NCBI GenBank assembly: GCA_947462115.1
Contig: CANHON010000241.1
Location: 1-7,096 of the forward strand
From: Deltaproteobacteria bacterium
Lineage (GTDB): Bacteria > Myxococcota_A > UBA796 > UBA2385
DNA: 7,096 bases
Direction of reading: 5' to 3'
Under the pieces are notes generated by a model, which did no database searches, was not told the origin of the DNA, and saw only the letters and a program-made list of their open reading frames with translations. This document shows, one piece after another, positions 1 through 6,152 of this stretch. Position 1 is the stretch's first letter. Each line of letters opens with the position of its first letter. Made by a program: the position numbers and the translations under genes.

Positions 1-30
1 CGCCGCCGATCACCGCCAAGGAGCCACACC

Positions 31-1239
31 ATGCGCGTGCTCATCGCCGACAAGCTCGCCCCCTGGGTCACCGATCGCCTCGAGGCCGCCGGCTGCGCCG
101 TCACGACGATGCCCGGCATCAAGGACGCCGCGCTCACCGAGGCCCTCGCCACCATCAACCCGGCGGCCCTGGTGGTGCGCTCCACCAAGGTGGGCAAAGC
201 GCAGCTCGAAGCGGCCAAAGACCTGAGCCTCATCGTGCGGGCCGGCGCCGGCGTCAACACCATCGACGTGGCCACCGCCTCTGCGCGCGGCGTCTACATC
301 TCCAACTGCCCGGGCAAGAACGCCATCGCCGTGGCGGAGCTCACCATCGGCCACCTCGTCAACCTCGACCGCCGGATCGCCGACAACGTGGCCAGCCTCC
401 GGGCGGGCGCCTGGGCCAAGGGCGAGTACAGCAAGGCCGACGGCCTCGCCGGAAAGTCGATGGCGGTGCTCGGCGTGGGCGACATCGGCCGCGAGGTCAT
501 CAAGCGGGCGCAGGCCTTCGGCATCTCAGTCCGGGCGTGGAGCCGCAGCCTCAGCCCGGAGGCCGCCGCCCAGCTCGGCGTGCGCCACTGCGCGAGCCCG
601 CTGGAGGCCTGCCGCGGCGCCGACATCCTCAGCGTCCACCTCGCGCTGGCCCCCGAGACCCGCGGGATGGTCGGCCGGGAGCTGCTCGAGGCCCTGTCCC
701 GCGGCGCCTACGTCATCAACACCAGCCGAGGCGAGGTGCTCGACGAGGCGGCCCTGCTGGAGGCCATCGAGACCCGCGGCCTGCGCGCCGGCCTCGACGT
801 CTTCGAGGGGGAGCCCGCGGGCAACGACGGAGAGCTCCGCAGCCCGATCAGCGCCCACCCCCGCGTCTACGGCACGCACCACATCGGCGCGAGCACCAAC
901 CAGGCCTCGGACGCGGTGGGCCTGGAGGTGGTGCGGATCGTCTCGACCTACCTGCAAGAGGGCACCGTGCCCAACTGCGTCAACCTCGAGACCCGCTCCC
1001 CGGCCACCCACGTGCTCGTGGTGCGGCACGCCGACCAAGTTGGCGTGCTGGCCGGCATTCTCCACCACCTCCGCGAAGCGCACGTGAACGTCCAAGAGAT
1101 GGAGAACATCATCTTCCGGGGCGCCGCCGCCGCCTGCGCCCGCATCCAGGTGGACCGCGCGCCCGACGCGCAGACCATCGCCCGGATCAACGAGTCAGAG
1201 GCCATTTTCGCCACGAGCGTCGTGGCCCTGAGCCGCTGA
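31..1239 (+). CDS. serA: D-3-phosphoglycerate dehydrogenase (SerA type, with C-terminal ACT domain)
   Basis: Cytoplasmic NAD-dependent oxidation of 3-phosphoglycerate to 3-phosphohydroxypyruvate, the first committed step of serine biosynthesis. The 402-residue product shows the D-2-hydroxyacid dehydrogenase layout. A substrate-binding half includes RAGAGVNTID at about 70-79. A Rossmann NAD site carries GVGDIG at 148-153. The expected catalytic triad is Arg233 (in NTSRGEV), Glu261 (in DVFEGEP) and His284 (in HHIGAST). Residues from about 325 to the end read as one ACT domain (HADQVGVLAGIL, then HVNVQEMEN), the usual site of serine feedback inhibition. The length is close to that of the short E. 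coli-like form (about 410 residues), with no intervening ASB domain visible. The ATG at 31 has an AAGGAG ribosome site at 18-23, seven bases upstream. serC follows 70 bp downstream on the same strand, which strongly supports this substrate over other 2-hydroxyacids. Confidence 0.93.
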   Translation: MRVLIADKLAPWVTDRLEAAGCAVTTMPGIKDAALTEALATINPAALVVRSTKVGKAQLEAAKDLSLIVRAGAGVNTIDVATASARGVYISNCPGKNAIAVAELTIGHLVNLDRRIADNVASLRAGAWAKGEYSKADGLAGKSMAVLGVGDIGREVIKRAQAFGISVRAWSRSLSPEAAAQLGVRHCASPLEACRGADILSVHLALAPETRGMVGRELLEALSRGAYVINTSRGEVLDEAALLEAIETRGLRAGLDVFEGEPAGNDGELRSPISAHPRVYGTHHIGASTNQASDAVGLEVVRIVSTYLQEGTVPNCVNLETRSPATHVLVVRHADQVGVLAGILHHLREAHVNVQEMENIIFRGAAAACARIQVDRAPDAQTIARINESEAIFATSVVALSR

Positions 1240-1299
1240 GCGCCCGCCCCGCCTCGCCTCGCCCAGCCCTGCACGAACCTTCCGCGCCCGCACACCCTT

Positions 1300-1303
1300 G
1301 GAG
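1300..1303 (+). promoter_or_regulatory. Ribosome binding site that fixes the serC start
   Basis: GGAG lies six bases before the ATG at 1310. It overlaps the alternative in-frame TTG at 1298, so that longer start is unlikely. Confidence 0.7.
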
Positions 1304-1309
1304 CCCCGC

Positions 1310-2407
1310 ATGTCTCGCGCCTACAACTTCTCCGCTGGACCTGGGACCTTGCCCGAGTCGGTCTTGGTCGAACTCCAGGCCGCGCTGCTCGAGTTCTCCA
1401 CCTGCCGCGCCGGCATCATGGAGATCTCCCACCGCAGCCAGCCCTTCGAGGACGTGCTCCAGAGCGCCAAGGCCCGCATGCGCCGGGTGCTCGGCGTGCC
1501 CGACGACTACGCGATCTTGTTCTTGCAGGGCGGCGCCAGCCTGCAGTTCTACCAGGTGCCGCTCAACCTCGCGCTGCCCACCGACGCCACCGACTACATC
1601 GACACCGGCACCTGGGCGAGCAAGGCCTACGCCGAGGCGAAGACCGTCAGCGACGCCAAGGTGATCTGGTCGAGCAAGGCCACCACCTACGACCGGGTGC
1701 CGGCCCCGATGGACGTGAAGCCCCGCGAGGCCGCCGCTTTCGTCCACTACACCACCAACAACACCATCTACGGCACCCAGTGCGCGGCCCCGCCCGCCAC
1801 CGACAAGCGGCTCTTCGCCGACATGTCCAGCGACATCGCCAGCCGCCCCATCGATGTGGCCCGCCACGACGTGATCTACGCGGGTGCCCAGAAGAACCTC
1901 GGCCCCAGCGGGGTCACGGCGGTCCTCCTCAGCCCCTGGGCGCTGGCCCGCGTCGCCGAGGTCAAGGCGGCCCGGGGTGGCCTGCCGTCGATGCTCGACT
2001 ACACCGTCGCCGCCGCCAATGACAGCATGTACAACACCCCCAACACCTTCGGCATCTTCGCCTTGGAGCGGGTGCTCGCCTGGGTCGAAGGTCAAGGCGG
2101 CCTGCCGGCGGTGGCCCAGCGCATCTCCGGCCGGGCCGCGCGCCTCTACGCCGCCCTCGACGCCAGCGACTTCTGGAAGCCCCACGCCCAGCCCGACAGC
2201 CGCTCGAGCATGAACGTCACCTTCCGGCTCAAGAACGGTGACCTGGAGGGTGCTTTCATCAAGGAGGCCCACGCAGCCGGGCTGATGGAGCTCAAGGGGC
2301 ACCGCTCGGTGGGCGGCATGCGCGCCAGCCTCTACAACGCCCTGCCCGACGAGGCCGTGGACGCCCTCATCGCCTTCATGGGCGAGTTTGAGCGCCGGAA
2401 CGGCTGA
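1310..2407 (+). CDS. serC: Phosphoserine aminotransferase
   Basis: PLP-dependent aminotransferase that converts 3-phosphohydroxypyruvate and glutamate to O-phosphoserine and 2-oxoglutarate, the second step of serine synthesis. In many bacteria the enzyme also serves vitamin B6 synthesis. The 365-residue product starts with the family signature NFSAGPGTLP. It has the phosphate-binding His41-Arg42 (MEISHRS), Trp102 in TGTWASKA (PLP stacking), Asp171 in FADMSSD, and the Schiff-base lysine Lys195 in YAGAQKNLGPSG. The C-terminus (KGHRSVGGMRASLYNA, 329-344) is the standard SerC ending. Length matches the family (about 360). I chose the ATG at 1310 because GGAG at 1300-1303 is correctly spaced and MSRAYNF fits the family start; an in-frame TTG at 1298 overlaps that ribosome site. 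Only 70 bp separate it from serA and no terminator is obvious between them, so the two probably share a transcript. Confidence 0.97.
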   Translation: MSRAYNFSAGPGTLPESVLVELQAALLEFSTCRAGIMEISHRSQPFEDVLQSAKARMRRVLGVPDDYAILFLQGGASLQFYQVPLNLALPTDATDYIDTGTWASKAYAEAKTVSDAKVIWSSKATTYDRVPAPMDVKPREAAAFVHYTTNNTIYGTQCAAPPATDKRLFADMSSDIASRPIDVARHDVIYAGAQKNLGPSGVTAVLLSPWALARVAEVKAARGGLPSMLDYTVAAANDSMYNTPNTFGIFALERVLAWVEGQGGLPAVAQRISGRAARLYAALDASDFWKPHAQPDSRSSMNVTFRLKNGDLEGAFIKEAHAAGLMELKGHRSVGGMRASLYNALPDEAVDALIAFMGEFERRNG

Positions 2408-2427
2408 GCCGCGGCCCCCGCTCAGTC
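2402..2427. terminator. Candidate bidirectional terminator hairpin between convergent serC and lipoprotein genes
   Basis: CTGAGC at 2404-2409 and GCTCAG at 2420-2425 form a perfect 6-bp inverted repeat around a 10-base GC-rich loop. In the + strand RNA it extends by a G-U and a G-C pair (2403/2426 and 2402/2427). The left arm contains the serC stop TGA (2405-2407). The right arm contains the complement of the lipoprotein stop (2422-2424). The two genes are only 14 bp apart, so this is the only room for a terminator. No T tract follows in either direction, so intrinsic termination is uncertain, although T tracts are often weak or absent in GC-rich genomes. Confidence 0.4.
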
Positions 2428-2940
2428 CACCTCGATCCGCAGCAGCACGCCATCGACGCCAGGGCAGGCCGCAGCCCGGGCGTCGGTCAGGCGCAGCTGC
2501 AGCTCCACGGTGCGCGGCACGGCCAGCTCGGCCGCCGCATCGATGTGGGTGGACAGCAGGGCCGGCGCGCCGGGCTCCAGCTCGGGCACCCCGGCGGTGG
2601 GCATGGGCACGGAGAAGCCCACCGGCAGCCCATCGACGGTCAGCGCCGGGGACAGCGCCGCCACCGCCCCGGCGTTGAGCACCGCGGCCCGGAGGCTCAG
2701 GCGCTCGCCGGCCCTCCAGCGCCCATCACCATCCTGATCATCGGCCTGCACGCTCTGGATCTGCAGACCTTGAAGGGCCGGGCAGACCGAGAGGCGGGTG
2801 GCGGTGTCGGGCGTGGGCCCCTCCGCCGTGCGCACCGGCCCCGCGCGCAGCAGCTCGACGTGGGCCTGACCCTGCACCGCGGGCGGGCTCGCCTTGGGAC
2901 AGCCCAGCAAAATCAATCCGATCAACGAGCTTCGACGCAT
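2422..2940 (-). CDS. Small secreted lipoprotein of unknown function with an EF-hand-like loop
   Basis: I do not recognise this 172-residue protein. It begins with a short lipoprotein signal peptide: MRRSS, then the hydrophobic LIGLILLGC. Cys14 follows a lipobox (LLGC, 11-14), so export and lipid anchoring are predicted. The mature part has a 12-residue loop at 68-79 (DQDGDGRWRAGE) with acidic residues at positions 1, 3, 5 and 12 and Gly at 6, matching the calcium-binding EF-hand/dockerin loop pattern. The following segment (RLSLRAAVLNAGAVAAL) resembles the start of the beta-sandwich domains that often follow a DGDG...GE motif in secreted proteins. Cys53 and Cys159 could form a disulfide. It is the last gene of the - strand unit. 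Its ATG overlaps the cyclase stop (TGATG), and a perfect AGGAGG lies eight bases upstream, so translation is probably coupled to the cyclase. Confidence 0.75.
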   Translation of the reverse strand: MRRSSLIGLILLGCPKASPPAVQGQAHVELLRAGPVRTAEGPTPDTATRLSVCPALQGLQIQSVQADDQDGDGRWRAGERLSLRAAVLNAGAVAALSPALTVDGLPVGFSVPMPTAGVPELEPGAPALLSTHIDAAAELAVPRTVELQLRLTDARAAACPGVDGVLLRIEVD

Positions 2941-4589
2941 CAGTCGCCCCCTCCTGTTCCGCGCTCGCCGGCCACCCGCTCGCCCGCCCCGCCGCCGACG
3001 GCCGGCCCCAGGCTGAGGGGCGCCAAAAAGACCACGTCCAGCGTCTCTTCTTTGCCCTTCACGGTGAGGCGACGGCGGTCGACCACCGCGGCGCCCGACC
3101 GCTCGGCCGCTGGCACCTGATCGAAAACACCCACAGGCACCGCGATCTGACCTGGGCCCGCCTGGCCCTCCAGCCGCGCGGCGGTGTTGACCACGTCGCC
3201 GATGACGGTGTACTCAAAACGCAGGGCCGAGCCCATGGTGCCCTGCACCAGCGGCCCCATGGCCACGCCCACCCGGGCCCGCAGGTCCGCCACGCCCCGC
3301 AGGCGCAGCTCGCGGTTGCAGTCCTCGACGCCGCGCACCAGATCGAGGCCGCAGCGCAGGGCCCGGCCCGCCGCGGCCCCCAGCGGCTCGCCCTCGCGGT
3401 GCAAGAACACCGCCATCACGCCATCTCCCATGCGCTTGTCGATGATGCCGCCGTGGCGCGCGAAGGCCGGGTCGATGTGCGAGAAGTACAGGTTCAGCTC
3501 GTCGAGGACCTCGATGGGGTCGCGGCGCTCGGTCCGCGGCGTAAAACCCACCAGATCGATGAACAGCACGGCGGCCTCGGTGCGCCGCCCGCCCACCGAG
3601 GTCTGGCGATCGGGGTGCTCGATGATCTCCTTCACGAGCTCGGGCGAGAGGTACTGCGACAGCTTCTGGCTGCTCATCAGGCTGGCCTGAAGGCGCACCC
3701 GCTCTTGCCACAGCGCCGAGTAGCGCTGGTCGGCCTCATAGATGAGCGAGCCGAGGCGCGCGGACTCGGCGGTCTGCTCGGCGCTCCGCCGCCGGATCCA
3801 CCGCGCGGCCATCCACAGCAGCACCGTCGCCACCGCCGCCCAAGCGCCGACCAAGGCGGCCACGGAGCCGGCCACCGGCGCGATCAACAGGCCCGCCACC
3901 ACGCCGCTCAGCGCGAGCAGCAGCGCGGTCCCGAGCGCCAACAGCAGCGGCCGCCGGTCGTGGTAGCGCAGCTCCACCTCGAGGTGATCGGCCCGCCGAT
4001 CCGGGTGGAAGGGGCTCGCGATGGTGCGCACCTCGGCGAGCGGCAGGCCCCAGATGCTCGGAACGGCCTCCAGCAGGCCAATCGCGTTCCAGCACAGCGG
4101 CGGGGTCAGCGCCTCCTTGGGGTCGTTCATCCGCAAGGTCACGAGCGCGCGGCCGCTGCCGAGCGGCTGCACCGACAGCCCCAAGGTGCGGTTGGCCAGG
4201 CGGGACATCGTGGGGAGGTTGGCGTAGACCAGCCGCGGCGAGCCCAAGGCCCGCGCCATGTCGAACATCGCGCCGATGCGGTCCCGCCGCACGCTCCGCT
4301 GGCCGGCGCCGCGCCACAGCTGCCACATCTCGTGATCGTAGGGCGGCAGGGCGTCGAGGCCGAACAGGTGGCGGGCCACGCCGAGCAGCAGCCGATCGAT
4401 CCACAGGTTCGACACCCAGCCGTCCGGGGCCTCGACGTGGGCGCGCGGGAGCCCGGTCTCTTCGATCAGCGCGTCGATCTTGGGCCCATACCCGCGCTCT
4501 TCGAGGTGCATAAGAAGCCCACGGAGCAAGCGCGTGCTGACGTGGGGCTCCAGCAGCGCCGGATCGAGCGGGGTCTCGGCCAAGCTCAT
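2940..4589 (-). CDS. Membrane-anchored class III adenylate cyclase with cytoplasmic N-terminal sensor-like domain
   Basis: Predicted to make cAMP from ATP at the inner membrane. The 549-residue protein has three parts. Residues 1-210 are soluble. They loosely resemble ligand-binding domains of the V4R-like or arabinose-binding-like type found ahead of deltaproteobacterial signalling enzymes (LCWNAIGLLEAVPSIWGLP at 165-183); this match is tentative. Two hydrophobic helices (about 213-236 and 240-263) with a very short loop form a hairpin. A helical linker (about 269-315) leads to the cyclase domain, about 335-525. Catalytic residues are complete: metal-binding Asp345 (FIDLVGFT) and Asp389 (KRMGDG), adenine-selecting Lys385 and Thr461 (YTVIG), and transition-state Asn468 and Arg472 (VVNTAARLE). 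The Lys/Thr pair favours ATP over GTP. Residues 528-549 are a Gly-rich tail. The start overlaps the thiS stop by ATGA. Confidence 0.9.
   Translation of the reverse strand: MSLAETPLDPALLEPHVSTRLLRGLLMHLEERGYGPKIDALIEETGLPRAHVEAPDGWVSNLWIDRLLLGVARHLFGLDALPPYDHEMWQLWRGAGQRSVRRDRIGAMFDMARALGSPRLVYANLPTMSRLANRTLGLSVQPLGSGRALVTLRMNDPKEALTPPLCWNAIGLLEAVPSIWGLPLAEVRTIASPFHPDRRADHLEVELRYHDRRPLLLALGTALLLALSGVVAGLLIAPVAGSVAALVGAWAAVATVLLWMAARWIRRRSAEQTAESARLGSLIYEADQRYSALWQERVRLQASLMSSQKLSQYLSPELVKEIIEHPDRQTSVGGRRTEAAVLFIDLVGFTPRTERRDPIEVLDELNLYFSHIDPAFARHGGIIDKRMGDGVMAVFLHREGEPLGAAAGRALRCGLDLVRGVEDCNRELRLRGVADLRARVGVAMGPLVQGTMGSALRFEYTVIGDVVNTAARLEGQAGPGQIAVPVGVFDQVPAAERSGAAVVDRRRLTVKGKEETLDVVFLAPLSLGPAVGGGAGERVAGERGTGGGD
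2949..2954 (-). promoter_or_regulatory. Strong Shine-Dalgarno (AGGAGG) for the lipoprotein gene, inside the cyclase reading frame
   Basis: On the - strand AGGAGG sits eight bases before the ATG at 2940. It lies within the codons for the Gly-rich C-terminus of the cyclase. It is the best match to the anti-Shine-Dalgarno sequence that I noticed in the window, and it supports both this start and a real gene. Confidence 0.75.
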
Positions 4590-4825
4590 CCTCCCCCGAC
4601 CGCTTGGATGATCTCGACCCGCTCATCGGCCTCGAGGGCGCGCCCCGCCCAGGACGAGCGCGGCAGCACCGCCCCGCCGATGGCCACCGCCACGCCGTCC
4701 CGCCGCAGCCCGAGCTCCTCCAGCAGGGCCTGGACCGTCAGGCCGGGGCGGAGAGGGGTGGGCCGGCCGTTGACCCGAAGGGTGGGGCCGGCTTCAGCGG
4801 TCTGCAGGGGCGGGCTCTGGCTCAT
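4586..4825 (-). CDS. thiS: ThiS-like ubiquitin-fold sulfur carrier protein
   Basis: A 79-residue beta-grasp protein. In the known family, the C-terminal Gly-Gly is adenylylated by ThiF and converted to a thiocarboxylate that delivers sulfur to ThiG for the thiazole ring of thiamine. The body starts at LRVNG (16-20). It continues with a helix (LTVQALLEELGL, 29-40), the VAVAIGGAVLPRSSWA strand-loop, and a C-terminus of VEIIQAVGGG that ends exactly at the required glycines. It is longer than the typical 65-70 residues because of a roughly 15-residue polar, Pro-rich N-terminal extension. I see no later ATG or GTG before the fold. The start at 4825 has GAGGAG at 4831-4836, five bases upstream. No thiG, thiF or other thiamine gene is in the window. 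The gene lies between pilT and a cyclase, so thiamine synthesis is likely but not shown by context. Another sulfur-transfer role is possible. Confidence 0.85.
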   Translation of the reverse strand: MSQSPPLQTAEAGPTLRVNGRPTPLRPGLTVQALLEELGLRRDGVAVAIGGAVLPRSSWAGRALEADERVEIIQAVGGG

Positions 4826-4850
4826 CCGGTCTCCTCAGCGGTGGCGCGGC

Positions 4851-4883
4851 GGGCGCACCCACGGGCCTTAGCCCTGTACGCCC
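4851..4883 (-). other. Stem-loop around the pilT stop codon, candidate attenuator or processing site
   Basis: In the - strand RNA, GGGCGUAC (4883-4876) can pair with GUGCGCCC (4858-4851), eight pairs including one G-U. Inside it, GGGC (4874-4871) can pair with GCCC (4866-4863) across a UAAG loop that contains the pilT stop UAA (4870-4868). The base of the stem ends 14 bases before the thiS ribosome site. There is no following U tract. The position suggests a role in separating pilT from thiS-cyclase expression or in stabilising the pilT message. GC-rich DNA forms such stems by chance fairly often. Confidence 0.35.
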
Positions 4884-5998
4884 ACCCGTGGCCCCATGCG
4901 GCGGCGCGACTCTTCGTCGTCGAACAGCTTGGGGTTGCCGCTCGCCAGAATGGCTTGCTTGGGGCTAATGTCGCGCTTCCACGCCAAGGCGCGCAGGGCG
5001 TCGTCCATGGTCTGCATGCCATCGGCCTTGGAGGTCTGCATGATGCTGGCGATCTGGTGGGGCTTGTTCTCGCGGATCAGGTTTCGGATGGCGGGCGTGG
5101 CGATCATGATCTCGTGGGCCGCCACCCGCCCCTGGCCGTCCATCTTGCGGAGCAAGCTCTGCGAGATCACCGCCTGGATGCTCGAAGACAGCATGGCGCG
5201 CACCTGCTCTTGCTGCTCGTGGGGGTAACTATCGACGATGCGGTCGATGGTCTCGGCGCAGGAATTGGTGTGCAGGGTGCCAAAGACGAGGTGGCCGGTC
5301 TCGGCGGCGGTGATGGCCAGCGAGACCGTCTCGAGATCGCGCATCTCGCCCACCAAAATGACGTCAGGGTCTTCGCGGAGGGCCGAACGCAGCGCGGCGG
5401 TGAAGCCCTTGGTGTGGGCGCCGACCTCGCGCTGGTTGATGATGCAGCGGTCCGGCACGTGCACGAACTCGATGGGATCTTCGACCGTCAGCACGTGCTC
5501 GGGGCGGTTGTGGTTGATGTGGTCGATGATGGCGGCCAGGGTGGTGGACTTGCCCGAGCCGGTCGGCCCGGTCACCAGCACGAGGCCCTTGCGCAGCTCG
5601 GCGATGCGCTGAAAAACCTTGGGGGCGTGGAGCTCCTCCAGCGACAGCACCTTGCTCGGGATCTGCCGCAGCACGATGCCGAGGCCGCGCTGCTGGGTGA
5701 AGACGTTGACACGAAAGCGCGCCAAGCCCTTGAGACCAATGGAGAAGTCGATCTCCATCTCGTTCTCAAAGCGGAGCTTTTGCTTCGCGTTCATCACGCT
5801 GTAGGCGAGCCGCTTGCTGTCGTCGCGGGTGAGCTTGGGCAGGTCGAGGCGCCGGATCTCCCCGTCGATGCGCACCGCGGGCGCCTCGCCGGTGCTGAGG
5901 TGGATGTCCGAAGCCCGGTTCTCGACCGCGAAGTGCAGCAGGTCGAAGATCTGAACCTTGGGCGCCTCAGCGGAGGGCGCGGGGCGGGACGCGGACAT
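4868..5998 (-). CDS. pilT: Type IV pilus retraction ATPase PilT
   Basis: Hexameric cytoplasmic ATPase that drives depolymerisation and retraction of type IV pili, powering twitching or social motility. The 376-residue product has the N-terminal PAS-like half (ASDIHLSTGEAPAVRIDGEI, about 29-48; RFRVN at 94-98 supplies arginines). This is followed by Walker A GPTGSGKST (144-152), the Asp box TVEDPIEF (171-178), Walker B with catalytic Glu218 (DVILVGEMRD) and the His box GHLVFGTLHT (235-244). The C-terminal AIRNLIRENK (303-312) matches the AIRNLIRE motif, which distinguishes PilT from PilB and generally from PilU. I place the start at the ATG at 5998. It has GGAG six bases upstream and gives a usual PilT length. 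An in-frame ATG at 6064 would add 22 residues, has no good ribosome site, and lies next to the upstream palindrome. No other pilus genes are in the window. Confidence 0.95.
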   Translation of the reverse strand: MSASRPAPSAEAPKVQIFDLLHFAVENRASDIHLSTGEAPAVRIDGEIRRLDLPKLTRDDSKRLAYSVMNAKQKLRFENEMEIDFSIGLKGLARFRVNVFTQQRGLGIVLRQIPSKVLSLEELHAPKVFQRIAELRKGLVLVTGPTGSGKSTTLAAIIDHINHNRPEHVLTVEDPIEFVHVPDRCIINQREVGAHTKGFTAALRSALREDPDVILVGEMRDLETVSLAITAAETGHLVFGTLHTNSCAETIDRIVDSYPHEQQEQVRAMLSSSIQAVISQSLLRKMDGQGRVAAHEIMIATPAIRNLIRENKPHQIASIMQTSKADGMQTMDDALRALAWKRDISPKQAILASGNPKLFDDEESRRRMGPRVGVQG

Positions 5999-6004
5999 GG
6001 CTCG

Positions 6005-6008
6005 CTCC
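6005..6008 (-). promoter_or_regulatory. Ribosome binding site that fixes the pilT start
   Basis: GGAG on the - strand lies six bases before the ATG at 5998. The in-frame ATG at 6064 has no comparable purine stretch upstream. The start at 5998 is therefore preferred, leaving about 160 bp between pilT and the divergent rnz. Confidence 0.65.
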
Positions 6009-6073
6009 AGGGGGCGTGGGCCACCACTGTAGACCGGGGCGGCGGTCCGCCCGGCGACAGGCATCCAACTATC

Positions 6074-6091
6074 TGAAACAAGGGTGTTTCA
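6074..6091. promoter_or_regulatory. Perfect inverted repeat in the pilT/rnz divergent region, candidate operator
   Basis: TGAAACA at 6074-6080 and TGTTTCA at 6085-6091 are perfect reverse complements separated by AGGG. The right arm also starts a second small palindrome, GTTT-C-AAAC at 6086-6094. The element is conspicuously AT-rich within very GC-rich flanks and lies midway between two divergent genes, the usual place for a repressor or activator site. On the - strand a TTGAAA hexamer (6092-6087), resembling a -35 box, overlaps the right arm, but I find no convincing -10 at 16-18 bases from it. I cannot name the protein that would bind. Confidence 0.5.
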
Positions 6092-6148
6092 AACTCGGCG
6101 CCCGGAGCGGGTCCGCGCGCGGGATAGCCCAGCCCTCCGCCCCGAACC

Positions 6149-6152
6149 GAGG
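6149..6152 (+). promoter_or_regulatory. Ribosome binding site that fixes the rnz start
   Basis: GAGG lies six bases before the ATG at 6159. A longer frame opening at GTG 6084 would begin inside the inverted repeat and add a 25-residue Arg/Pro-rich stretch that is not typical of RNase Z. Confidence 0.6.

Noticed and set aside
1240..1309. Terminator or separate promoter between serA and serC
   Set aside because: The 70 bases are C-rich with short CGCCT repeats but show no clear hairpin or promoter boxes, so co-transcription is the simpler reading.
537..1664. 375-residue + strand frame spanning the serA-serC junction
   Set aside because: An Arg/Pro-rich out-of-frame translation of two well-supported genes.
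2545..3120. 191-residue + strand frame over the lipoprotein gene
   Set aside because: The - strand gene has a lipobox, an AGGAGG ribosome site and an overlap with the cyclase stop. The + strand frame has none of these and ends inside the cyclase gene.
3399..4871. 490-residue open frame on the + strand opposite the cyclase
   Set aside because: Antisense shadow of the cyclase; no recognisable motif and a His/Arg/Gln-rich composition typical of such frames.
4604..6076. 490-residue open frame on the + strand opposite pilT and thiS
   Set aside because: It is the antisense of pilT, whose motifs are complete. The translation is rich in His, Gly, Ala and Asp with no domain, as expected from the mirror frame of GC-rich coding DNA.
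6074..6091. The palindrome as a CRP/Vfr-type cAMP receptor site
   Set aside because: The arms read TGAAACA/TGTTTCA with 4 bases between them, not TGTGA/TCACA with 6, so the match is poor.
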